NCBI GenBank assembly: GCA_015179045.1
Contig: WHUZ01000040.1
Coordinates: 310,001 to 374,000 of the forward strand
DNA from: Kalaharituber pfeilii
Taxonomy: Eukaryota; Ascomycota; Pezizomycetes; Pezizales; Pezizaceae
Length of the DNA stretch: 64,000 nucleotides
Direction: 5' to 3'
Shown here: positions 11,946 through 21,919 of the stretch, in pieces
Layout of the letters: each line of letters starts with the position of its first letter
Numbering within the stretch: position 1 is the first letter of the stretch
Notes under the pieces: model-generated
Database searches by the model: none
What the model was told of the DNA's origin: nothing
The model's input: only the letters and a program-made list of their open reading frames with translations
Translations under genes and position numbers: made by a program

Positions 11946-12339
11946 TATAGCAAAACTTGCGGTTTAGGGGTGAGCGTCTAGATAGACCACAGAGTAGGTG
12001 ATACGAAGGGGAGAAAGAGCCTGCCGGGTATCTGCTAGAGGGATATGAGGCGGTAGGAGGAAGGGGAGAGAGTGACGAGGTATTGGAGGCACAACGAAGC
12101 CGGGTTAATATTTTTTCTTCTAGGTTTCCTTGTATGCGTTGATTTGATTGCTAATTACCGTATTTCTTAAATTTTCTTTATTCCCGATTTCAGCAACCTT
12201 TGGGCGTAGCTACACCCTTTAGGACTGTATGCGAGTACTGTGACATCCCAGACCAAATCAAAAAAAAAAAAGGAAGGAGAGAAAAGGAAGGAGAAAAAAA
12301 TAAGTTGTATATTATATATATATATATATTTTATATATC
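11946..12339. other. gene-free stretch downstream of the NLR
   Basis: The sequence is purine-rich and then AT-rich, with (TA)n at about 12310-12328. A relic near 12203-12262 resembles a retro-tail (A-run at 12260). No gene is seen. Confidence 0.4.
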
Positions 12340-12501
12340 TTTTTTTTTTTTTTTTTATTTCATTAATCGCGTGCCGCCCTGTGGGCTATGGCGATGTTTA
12401 AGTACATAGATGAAAGATAAAACAAAAACTAAATCTTAAGATATCTACTCCTCCCCGGCCCACTTCAATATCTCCACCAGATTCGTGTCTTTTCCCACCT
12501 G
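12340..12501 (-). mobile_element. family B LINE fragment (ORF2 end plus 3' UTR)
   Basis: The 11-bp duplication TTTTATATATC lies at 12329-12339 and 12502-12512. The minus strand reads an ORF2 tail ending LVEILKWAGEE, then the 3' UTR hairpin and poly(A). The right flank (12513-12529) is itself a family B 3' end, so this copy landed in an older copy's tail. Confidence 0.78.
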
Positions 12502-12618
12502 TTTTATATATCATTGATCGCGTGCCGCCAAAGGTGTATATTAACGCAAACCTGTGGTCACGCCTTCTCTTGTGGCGTGTTACCCCTCTTTCTGTAACGT
12601 ACTCAACATGTCATTCAC

Positions 12619-13595
12619 CGTGGGAATTAGGTGGTTAAGAAAGAAGTCCGTGTTGTTGGAAGAGGGAAAGAAGACGAGTTCAGTGGTGGTATACTTAGAA
12701 GACAACACCGACATCGACAGGGTAAGGCTCGGAGGGAAATGGTTGGAGCAAACCTTTTTTTTCCCCTGTTTTCATGACGCCACTGAGATTTTTCCCCTGT
12801 TCAAGTTTCGGATGATCAACTAATACTATTGTATTTAGTCAATTCATAATATTATATATCATGACATTTCAATGCAATAAGGCATTGATTCTAGTGAATT
12901 ATGCAACCTTTGAACTTCAATATAGTCGCATATTTAAATATATCTTGTCGCATATATGATATATATCTAGTTGCATATTTTATATATATTCTGGTTATAT
13001 ATTTTACATTCTAGTTGCATATTTTATTTCAAGTTTATAATACGAGAATATTATATACAACTACAATATTAAAATAGATTAAATAACGTTCTTATTTCTT
13101 AATTGCATTATTAAAGTTCAATATAATATTCTAATAGCATATTTTATCGCGAACTTGAAAAAAAATATGTGACTAGACACTATATATTGAATATATGCAA
13201 CTATATTGAAGGTTTAATGGTTGCATATTTCACTATAAATGAGTAGAATTAAGGATTTATTGCATTGGCGTACAATGCTATGTAATATTATGAATAGACT
13301 AAATAATATCGTATTAGTTGATCATCCGAAACTTGAACAGGGGAAAAATCTCAGTGGCGTCATGAAAACAGGGGAAAAAAAAGGTTTTCTGGAAATGGTT
13401 GAGGATTAGCCCTTACGAACAGGACAGGGGACGGAAGTGACGCACCTGTACAAGGGATCACCACCCGCACCATGCACTAGTACCGCGGGAAACACATGTA
13501 GTTAGACTTTTATTTCTCTTTCCTTAATATACAGACCTCGCCATAGCCCGTAGGGCGGCATGCGAGTATTGATATAAAAAAAAAAAAAAAAAAAG
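12619..13595 (+). mobile_element. family B element, ORF1 end joined to 3' UTR, interrupted by a MITE
   Basis: The 12-bp duplication CATGTCATTCAC flanks it at 12607-12618 and 13596-13607. Without the nested MITE (12746-13390) it encodes the ORF1 C-terminus (GIRWLRKKSVLLEEGKKTSS, VRLGGKWL) and runs straight into the 3' UTR, the hairpin (CTCGCCATAGCCC, then GGGCGGCATGCGAG) and poly(A). No ORF2 lies between. Confidence 0.85.
12746..13390. mobile_element. MULE-like MITE with long terminal inverted repeats
   Basis: The termini AGCAAACCTTTTTTTTCCCC and AGAAAACCTTTTTTTTCCCC (reverse complement of the right end) start inverted repeats of about 75-80 bp. The repeated 11-mer GGAAATGGTTG at 12735-12745 and 13391-13401 is the likely target-site duplication; this length fits Mutator-like elements. 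The interior is AT-rich with many GTTGCATATTTTA-like motifs and no coding region. Confidence 0.82.
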
Positions 13596-13638
13596 CATGT
13601 CATTCACTTTTATTTCTTACTCCAGCTCTATGCCATCT

Positions 13639-13699
13639 TTTTTTTTTTTTTTTTTTTAATATCACGTAACCCCTCTTGCAACTATTCGCCATGGGAGGG
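13639..13699 (-). mobile_element. family A micro-insertion
   Basis: Duplication CTATGCCATCT at 13628-13638 and 13700-13710. The minus strand reads CCCTCCCATGGCGAATAG, then the 3' end GGGGTTACGTGA and poly(A) (T-run on the plus strand). The 5' start is the same nucleotide as in the other micro-copies. Confidence 0.85.
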
Positions 13700-14229
13700 C
13701 TATGCCATCTGTTGGACGACGTAAAACCGTTGTACCCCACGATAGCAATAGGCGGACTTCAGCTGCCTGCTGAGGCTCAGTGGAACCACAACGTCCTCCC
13801 CAGCGAAAACCACATAGATCGAAAGCTCTCAGCGAGCTGAGTCTTTTGATCTAATTTTTATTCCCAAATACCCGACACCACAAATTTCCCCCGAGGGGTA
13901 AATTTCGAGGAATAGTTCAGCTCACTACCGCTGTTTCCAACACATCCACCATCAACTCCGCGCCAAGAGCCAATAGAAAAGACTTTAACCGGCGCCACCA
14001 CCTAATAAGAAAATGCCCAGAAGCAAGAAGACACGGAGAGGGCCCCCGCCGCCTTTCCCCCCGCTCCCGGACTGGGAAGTCTTAGACGAGGAGTTACAAG
14101 ACCATAAATTCGATCTGGGCAAAATCGCCGCATCGCTTTGGAGGTACTACTCGGACCATGGCCAGCACCCAACGGAGGGTTCGATCCTAAGCACACGCTT
14201 CGAAGACAATGAATGGGGCAGGTTGAGTA

Positions 14230-15549
14230 CTAGCCGAAAAAATAAGTATCCGGACAGAGGATAAATGCATATCATGCGCTATGCAGTTTTTGGCATAAGC
14301 TAGCATATTTTCGTATGCTTGGCTATGACACTCAGTGTGGATTTTATTATGTCAGAAGTATCCGGACAGCTGACATAACGAATTTGGGACTTGCAGCACC
14401 AACAGTCCTATACCTCGTATGAAGACAGCGCAAATATAAAAATGGCACTGCAGGCAACTACGATAAGTGCAGGTTCAGGCATTATAATGATCAAAACTTA
14501 CTATTCTGATAGTCTGACTACTATTCTGATAGATCCTAAGATTTCGAGACTGCTCTTCAGGGCTTTTTTAGAGACCATTGAAATACTGTTTAAGAGGCTG
14601 TTCGAGCTCAAACAGCCTCCGAAACAGCCTCCGAAACAGCCTCCGAAACAGCGCCCGAAACAGCCTCCGAAACGGCCTGGAAAGTTGCCTCTGGAACAAC
14701 CTCCGGTACGACCTCCGGTACGACTTCCGAAACAGCCTCTGAACAGCCTCTGAACAGCCTCCGGAACACCCTCTTAAACAGCTGCTCGAACAGCTGCTTG
14801 TAGCATGTTAACAGCTACTCAAACAGCATCCAGAATAGCCTTCGCAACAGCCTCCGGAACAGCCTCCGGAACGGCCTCTGGAACAGCCTCCGCAAAACCT
14901 TCCCGAAAAGCCTCTGGAACAGGCTACAGAAGAGCACTGTAATAGCAGTGAAAACACCCCGTAGTGACCTACCTCCAGTTGCAGTACTCTGTTCTGCAAT
15001 TTATTACAACTTCAAGATCTGTAGCTGATGCATATGTGAAGCTCTCAAAACTCCACTCTCAATGATGTCAGTGCAATTGATTTCAGTACCTTCATTATTC
15101 TAGATATTGTTCTTATTGATAAAAACTTTGCTTGGGCTATTTGGTATGCGAATACCTCAATGTAGGCCAACATTGGCTGTTCTTTTCCAGGGGGGCTATT
15201 TTAGCACCTACAAGAATATTAGTATCTTACTTAGTATGATAATTGAGTCTTTACCCGGACTGTTGTTGCTTGCTGTCCTTGTATATATTACCTTGTTCTT
15301 GTATTTATTCCGCTGCTGTATGATAGGGGTCTCCAGAATTGCGGAGAAGACCCAATTTCATTATGTCAGCTGTCCGGATTATTAGGTCAGCTGTCCGGAT
15401 ACTTCTGACATAATAAAAATTGGACGCTATCATGAAATTTGGACTGGTCTAAGGAGCCAACCATACAAAAATATGCTAGTTTATACCAAAAAATGCATAG
15501 CGCATAATATGCATTGGTCGCCTGTCCGGATACTTATTTTTTCGGCTAG
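14230..15549. mobile_element. non-autonomous Tc1/mariner-like element
   Basis: It is flanked by TA (14228-14229, 15550-15551). The inverted repeats of about 95 bp start CTAGCCGAAAAAATAAGTAT, then CCGGACAG. There is no transposase frame. The interior holds a degenerate 12-bp tandem repeat (CAGCCTCCGAAA type, 14607-14930, Pro/Gln-rich if read) and a second subterminal CAGCTGTCCGGAT repeat near 15365-15400. Smaller relatives sit at 29609 and 41918. Confidence 0.85.
14607..14930. repeat. 12-bp degenerate tandem repeat inside the Tc1-like element
   Basis: Units of the form CAGCCTCCGAAA or CAGCCTCTGGAA repeat with decay, broken near 14770-14830. The longest open frame reads it as a PPKQ-type repeat but has no conserved context. 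Confidence 0.7.
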
Positions 15550-16420
15550 TATACAGACAGATCCACACCCGCCCGCCACACCCCCACCACCACCACTGCC
15601 ATTGCAGCCACTGGGGCTTAGCCCCATCACGTGCATAGACATACAACCGCACCTCTGAAGTCCTCGGCTTCAGCACAATTGACATCGTGCATTCGGAGGA
15701 GCCCTCCCCCGAGCCCACAACCCACTCCGCCCCTGCCCCTGCGGTCAAGACTGAGACAAGAAAGCGGAAAGGCAAAGCGGCCTCAGCGCAAACGCCGTAC
15801 GCCCTTAAACGCAGACTTGACGACGCGGAGGCTAGGAAAATAGCCACTGCACCACCGGTTGGGAACCCAGCCGCCGACAGCACCCCTGCCAGCACCACAG
15901 CAGCGACCCCAGACCCACCCCCGCCCCCACGCCCACCCCGCCGAAGCCAAAAGCCCCTCAAACCACAAAAGCCAGACCCCCGACATACCCATCCAACCCC
16001 GGTACCACCACTTCCAAAGAAGGCATCCTAGTACATGGGATAGCCCTGAGGAAGGATCTCGGGAATGTCCGAAGATGGATGGAAGCAGACAATAAAGATA
16101 TAGGAAAGATTACGGGGATCAGATGGCTGAGGAACAAGACGACATTGAGGGAGGAAGGGAAAAAGACAAGTTCGGTAGTTGTATACCTGGAGAACACAAT
16201 GGAAGTAGACCGGGTGAGACTAGGAGGAAGATGGTTGAGAGCCTGCCGGTACGAGTCAGACAGAGGACGGAAATAGGCAAAGGACGTCCCCCTGCATCGG
16301 CTTGGATCATCCACCCATAATACCAGTGAGAGTCGTGGGTTTCATGTAGCTACATTTTAGTTTTCCTTTACTTAAATAAAGACCCTCGCCATAGCCCATA
16401 GGGCGGCACGCGAGTATTGA

Positions 16421-16462
<42 letters not shown>

Positions 16463-16536
16463 CTCAGTGGGCCGCGGCAAGAGATGCATGATAGAGTAAC
16501 TTCATGTGATGATATAGTACATACAGTCACATAGCA

Positions 16537-17494
16537 AAAGAAAACGCCCACCTAAATTTGCATAATTTGATGTCTTAGACCTACTTACGCGCTATTACCG
16601 CCACTAATGCCAATAAGAAATTAGCTGCTAGGGTCCACTGCTTCTACAGCATATCACTCCTCTCTATTCTTCCTCCATATCCACTTCGCACCACAACCAT
16701 TACTTCTCTCAACATGGCATTCGTCAGACCAAACATACTTTGCCCATGTTTCCTCTGTCCAATCCTTTCTCTCCAGGGCCCAAGCTAACCTCGCTACAGC
16801 ATAGATAGGAGTTAATTTAGGTCTCCTTCTAGCTCTCCACTTCCGACAGCCCTCAAGTCAGAGGTTCCAATCGAGGGTTCACGACTCAACTTTGATGTCT
16901 AGATTTTCCTTTAAATGTTTCTATAGAGAGAGCTTTGATACAGATAGGTCACTATCAAGTAAAGCAGTAATAGAGTCCATAACATTCTTATTTAGCTTTT
17001 TCGTCTTCCACTCTTAGGCAAATTTTCAGCAGTGCCTCACTCCTTATAATGCTTAAGGAAATCTCGAATAGTACTTTTGATTCGCAATCTGTTGCAATGA
17101 CAACCCTTGTTGATCCAGAAGGACAATTTGACCTTTTTCAGAATCGGTCATCTGCTTCTTAAGAGCGGCACTGGAGGTGGCACTGGAGGCACTGAGGAGG
17201 CAGCAGTTTGAGGTGACATTATTAGGCAGGATTTTGTAAACTCGGCTGTCAGTTACCTGTAGGTGGCTGTAGATTTTTTCTTGACTTCTGGACCCCTTTA
17301 GGAGTCAACCTTATATTTTCTATGCCCTAATCTTAAAAATCATCTCCGGCTCAGAATTCCCAATTTAGCGCAATGTTGTAAGACCTACGCGCGTTTATAT
17401 CTAAGACACGCGCGTGTATGTCTTAATTAAGCACAGGCCCAAAGTTTATGCACGCAGGCCCAAAGATTATGCAAAGGTGGGCGTTTTCTTTTCA
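16537..17494 (-). mobile_element. decayed Tc1/mariner DNA transposon
   Basis: The inverted ends AAAAGAAAACGCCCACCT (left, about 16540) and its reverse complement (about 17475-17492) bound a dead transposase gene. The ends are diverged and the TA duplication is not clear. Confidence 0.65.
16560..17152 (-). pseudogene. Tc1-family (DDE) transposase relic
   Basis: Reading from ATG 17152, the start MTDSEKGQIVLLDQQG is a typical fungal Tc1 N-terminus, followed by a helix-turn-helix-like region. After stops and frame changes the catalytic core is seen: CRKWRARRRPKLT, RLAWALERKDWTEETWAKYV and WSDECHVERSNG, where WSDE carries a catalytic Asp. Many stops follow. Cut-and-paste transposase by family; certainly inactive here. 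Confidence 0.75.
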
Positions 17495-18102
17495 ACCGTT
17501 TTTGCATGATGCAAGCTTGCATCGGCAATTTGCTATCTTATATCTTACTGAACGGGTGGAAGCGGGGGGACCTTTCTACTTTATTACCTCATATTTTACT
17601 CTCCTAATTTCATTTTCACCTAAATTCACTATAGCCCATAGGACAGCACGTGAACAATGATATAAAAAAAAGAGTCGGAAATTTACTCGCCTTCCTCAAG
17701 TCTCTTTTTTTTTTTTTTTTTTTTTAGTTCTTCGAACCCTCTCACTGTAGCACATAAAATAGCCATGTCTAATAAATCACTTGCACATTGCCGCTACAGA
17801 GTTTAAATGATTCAAAGGGTACCCTGCATATCCAAAACACGTGATGTTGCCTTTAGCTCTATATACAAGTAAGCTTGTTTCAATCTCATGGTCAGACGAT
17901 CACCCCGCAGATATGAGCCGATAAGATTAGATTCTCCAATAGCGTAGGCAGATCATCTTGGCACTAACAATTATGCACCCTCATGCAACTCAATCACCTT
18001 AGTAACATACTGCATATGCAAAGGAAGAAAATACTCAACATCCGTGAGGCTGAGATGTACCCATGTCTCGCTCACCTGTATCCATCAATTTCAACAAAAA
18101 CA
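17495..18102. other. gene-free stretch with retro-tails
   Basis: A degenerate family B 3' end with oligo(A) lies at about 17634-17668. A T-run is at 17706-17725. No gene is seen before the F-box start. Confidence 0.45.
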
Positions 18103-18384
18103 ATGGTCAGTCATATTCCACTCCCAAACAGCTATGCCAGGCCAGGCACGCGCCAGTCGCCGCCGCCACCGTTCCTCGAATGCCTCCCAATGGAACTGTT
18201 AATTCAGATCCTGGGCTACCTCGAGCCGCGGGACGTGGGCAGCCTGCCCTTGGTCAACAGAGCGCAGCACGAGGTGTTTACGAGAGAAGCAGTGTGCGCT
18301 GAAGCCGTCTGCGTGTTTTTCGGAAGCGGGTTTCTGTATAGCGCAGCTGTGGGAGTCAGTGCAAGGGAGCTGTTCGACAGGTAA
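18103..18384 (+). pseudogene. F-box protein, 5' part only, cut by a TIR element
   Basis: From ATG 18103 a Pro-rich lead is followed by an F-box at residues about 25-62 (FLECLPMELLIQILGYLEPR, LPLVNRAQH). F-box proteins recruit substrates to SCF ubiquitin ligases, so this one would bind Skp1. Coding ends at 18384, exactly where a 2-kb palindromic element begins (18384, TA duplication). No continuation is recognisable beyond 20369, so the substrate-binding part is lost or remote. The last bases (GACAG, GT) could also be a splice donor. The frame continues upstream to 17983, with less typical sequence. Confidence 0.65.
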
Positions 18385-20367
18385 CGTCACTGACCGGGAT
18401 CCGGCGCATTACCGGGATCCGGCGCACTTCCGGAATAAAAACAATAGCCTCCTGTAAGGCCAGATCTTCATAGAAGATAACCAAATTGCACATACAGCTT
18501 GGAGAGGTATAGGAAAGTAACCTCCGCACCTCAATTAGCCAATTGGAAATTTTGAATGATACTCTATGGTAGTAGTTGCCCAATTAGGCATCTGAACCCT
18601 ATGCAGGTGTAAAATGGCAAGATAGCTATTAAGGACCTTCAGCAAGTGCATATACCTTCTATAGTATGTATTCAAGAGATCTGGAATGTTTCATGATGAT
18701 TGAATATATATGGAACAAGTGGTGAGCCAATATCCATACATATATTTTTACTACTAGAAGTGAATTTTAATATTCAGTCTGTATATATTTCTAAAAATAT
18801 GAGACATGTTCAAAATGCTCTAGAATATAACTCTACATATAGAAGAATATATCTTGAGTAGCCTATAGGTATAGGTATTGACAGAAAGTAGAAATCAATA
18901 GGAATATCCATCTATATATACCCAATTAGGTAATGTATATTCCTTAATGCACTATACATGAATGCTATAGTCCTAAGCTATGAAACTCCAGAAATATAAT
19001 CTAGAAGCTTCTGAAATATTATATAGAAACTTTTAGAGTAACTCAATTATATTTGTTAAAGTTACATATAATTTCTTAAATTTGGTTTATTTATTTTCTT
19101 AGAACTACATAAAGTGAAGAGAACAGTTGGATTCATAGATGCTATTTATTTTATAGAAGAGATAGTGAAAGAGTAAATAAGAAAGTCCTCTTATAAGTGA
19201 GTTAAGTAGTAGAGAGCTAAGTACGAAAATAAAAAAGTTATAGAAATACAACAGTATATATAAGAGTAGAAATAAGTAATAAAAATAAGAAACAAGTAAT
19301 GAACCTTCTAGTACACTTGCACGATACACTCAAAGTAAGATATTAGTGATGTATTAGCTATTATTGGGTCATAATCATAGTATTTATACATGTTGCAATA
19401 ACATATAGACTAAAATTCAAGATGTCTTTATATGGAAGAAGACATAATCATATCTACTGTTACGGAGGTGGTAAACGCAGAAAGCTACCGTCCGCCAGGT
19501 CAAAAAGACACTTGACTAGCGATACTCGCTAGTCCTCTGCGTAGCTCATATAGTACTCATTATGCGACTGCGGCGCCTTTCCGGCTGTCGCATGTCGCTT
19601 ACGTCGCATATGCGCATTTCGTATGCGCTTGCATTTTTCGCGTTTCACGCGCTCCACCGGCCGCCCACACTACGGTCGCGGTGAACCCGTAACATCTACT
19701 TTGAGCAAGTAGTATTAGGTCCCTCTGAGAGTTTCTCTATAATAATTCAGAAGCTTCTAGATTATATTTCTGAAGTTTCATAGCTTAGTACTACAGCATT
19801 TATGTATGGTACATTAAGGAATATATATTACCTAATTGGGTATATATACCTATTGATTTCTACTTGCTGTCAATACCTATACCTATAGGCTATTTAAGAT
19901 ATATTCTTCTATGTGTAGAGTTATATTCTAGAGCATTTTGAATATGCCTCATATTTTTAGAAATATATACAGACTGAATATCCAAATTCACTTCTAGTAG
20001 TAAAAATATATGTATAGATATTGGCTCACTACTTGTTCTATATGTATTTAATCATCATAAAACATTCTAGATCTCTTGAATACATACTATAGAAGGTATA
20101 TGCACTTGCTCAAAATCCTCAATAGCTATCTTGCTATTTTACACCTGCATAGGGTTCAGATGCCTAATTAGGCAACTACTACCATAGAGTATCATTCAAA
20201 ATTTCCAATTGGCTAACTGAGGTGCGGAAGTTACTTTCCTATACCTCTTCAAGCTGTATGTGCAATTTGGTTATCTTCTATAAAGATATGGCCTTACAGG
20301 AGGCTATTGTTTTTATTCCGGAAGTGCGCCGGATCCTGGTAATGCGCCGGATCCCGGTCAGTGACGT
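18384..20367. mobile_element. 2-kb palindromic TIR element (Fot1/pogo-like ends)
   Basis: TA duplications at 18382-18383 and 20368-20369. The ends start ACGTCACTGACCGGG, then ATCCGGCGCA. The two arms (about 18384-19035 and 19715-20367) are near-perfect inverted repeats of about 650 bp with a direct CCGGGATCCGGCGCA duplication near each tip. No transposase is seen. The centre holds a solo LTR. The arms are very AT-rich, with differences that are mostly transitions. Confidence 0.85.
19458..19694 (+). mobile_element. solo LTR (237 bp)
   Basis: It begins TGTTACGGAGG and ends CCCGTAACA (TG...CA), flanked by the 5-bp duplication TCTAC (19453-19457, 19695-19699). This is diagnostic of a retrovirus-like LTR left by recombination. 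Related sequences are at 42215-42417 and, strongly mutated, near 20870-21010. Confidence 0.85.
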
Positions 20368-20379
20368 TATTAAGCTATT

Positions 20380-21900
20380 ATTTAATGAGAAAGATGCACA
20401 CATACTCTGTAAAGCTATATAATAGAAATACATGCATATAGAAATATTTTCTGAATAGATTACAGCATTGATAAATAGTTGAGGCAGTTGAGTACTACAA
20501 AATATATACATATATATAAAAGCATAACTTTCTTATATAGTATATAGCAGTATATGCCAATATAGGTTACTAGAGATTTAGAATCATGTTTTAGCACTAT
20601 TACAATATTGCTTGTAAGCTTATATAGGATATACATCACTCTATTATCAGATCCTATAGGACTACTATAATCGAACCAGTGAGTAAGTATAGAATATGTC
20701 TTGTAAGCAGTAAATAATATACATATCATACTTGAAGTTATAGGACTAATACCTAAGAAATACAGCAGTAGAATCAAGTTAACTAGTCAAGTCTTATATT
20801 TTCCTTAATACAATATGATTCCCTATAGTATAGACCCTCATCAGCATAGAAATAAATATTTTAATAGTATTAATAATGTAGATGGTAAGCATAGAGAATT
20901 AGCCTTCACTAGGTGAAAAAGAAACTTGAATAGGAATTCTTACTAGTTCTTCTTAGCAGCTTATATCGCCTTCATGATAGCAATACAGTTTACTGCTGTC
21001 ACATGGTGCATGCATGTTATATGCATATGCAATGCATGTTATATGCATATGCACTTGTGTTTTATACACGGTGCTCATTCCGAGGCAGCCCTTTAGCACC
21101 CTATCGAGTGGTAGCAGTGCCGATGATAGAGTACATGAAGCTAGCAGACTATGTTTCCGAACCTCTAGTGACCCATATTTATATATATCCTTCCATTCCG
21201 TCCCACTACTCCCCCCCACCACCTGCGCCCACACATACAGTAAAAATCCAAATCAAAACCGAACTTAAAAACTACTATAACTATCATCTGTATACCACTA
21301 CCATTACATCGTATTCAACAATCCCCCCTCCGCTCCCCCTAAATTCATCGTCAACATCATCCATACATCCATAATCATTAACGTCATCAACGTCAACATT
21401 ACAAGCAACACTCTTTCAAAATGCGAAAACAAAAAAAAAAAAAAAAAAAAAAAAAACATTAAAACCAACGAAAACAATGAGGAAAAAAAAAAACAAGAAA
21501 CATAGGCCAATGGATTGACATGATCGTATTCTATCCATCCAGTCATGCAACACCCCCCACATATATCTCCCCCCTGGCCTCGCATTTTGGACTTCCGAAT
21601 TGAATTCCTAGATTCCCCTTTTTTTCTTTTGGCGAGTCCCCTCCCCGATTTCAGTCATCCACAAAATTAAATCCACCGCCCAGAATGCCCAGCCCAGTCT
21701 GCCCCACATTCGCCGTATAACAAATGAATATGTATGTATTTCCCCTATGCCAATAACCCATCCCCAAACCCAATCCCCAAGCGCCCATTATCCCATTAAC
21801 CCTCACACCAACCAAGCTTTTTCCTCCGCAAGAAGAAACAAAAGGAACAGAAAGAACAAGGACAAAAACAACAAAACCTGATCAATCAACTTTCAATGCA
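20380..21900. other. AT-rich gap with a mutated LTR relic and poly(A)
   Basis: At about 20870-21010 a sequence aligns with the solo LTR, with many G-to-A and C-to-T differences. A short ATGCATATGC tandem lies at 21005-21055. A 31-nt A-run at about 21427-21457 marks an old retro-tail. The rest is not assignable. Confidence 0.45.
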
Positions 21901-21919
21901 CAAATTCAACCCGCTCCTA

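Larger units (their letters stand above)
14013..16276 (+). pseudogene. family B ORF1 (Gag-like RNA-binding protein), interrupted and frameshifted
   Basis: LINE ORF1-type protein. It starts with basic MPRSKKTRRG and a Pro-rich, then acidic segment (DWEVLDEELQDHKFDL). A Tc1-like element is inserted after codon about 72. The frame resumes with a Pro/Thr-rich low-complexity region (15555-16030) that holds a stop near 15620 and shifts frame. The conserved C-terminal domain lies at 16036-16276 (ALRKDLGNVRRWMEADNKD, GIRWLRNKTTLREEGKKTSS, VRLGGRWLRACRYES). The same C-terminal domain recurs at 12.6, 30.3 and 58.7 kb and, in part, at 32.3 kb, which shows it is the element's own protein. Presumed role: binding element RNA. 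Confidence 0.75.
13784..16458 (+). mobile_element. near full-length family B element encoding only ORF1
   Basis: The duplication GAGGCTCAGTGG lies at 13772-13783 and 16459-16470. A 5' UTR of about 230 bp precedes ORF1. After ORF1 comes a 3' UTR with the hairpin (CTCGCCATAGCCC, then GGGCGGCACGCGAG) and about 35 A. No reverse transcriptase or endonuclease is present. A Tc1-like element is nested at 14230-15549. Without it the element is about 1.35 kb, an ORF1-only retroposon. Confidence 0.85.

Noticed and set aside
18384..20367. The palindrome as a centromere- or origin-like structure
   Set aside because: TA duplications and defined tips explain it as a transposon-type insertion; no AT-satellite periodicity was seen.
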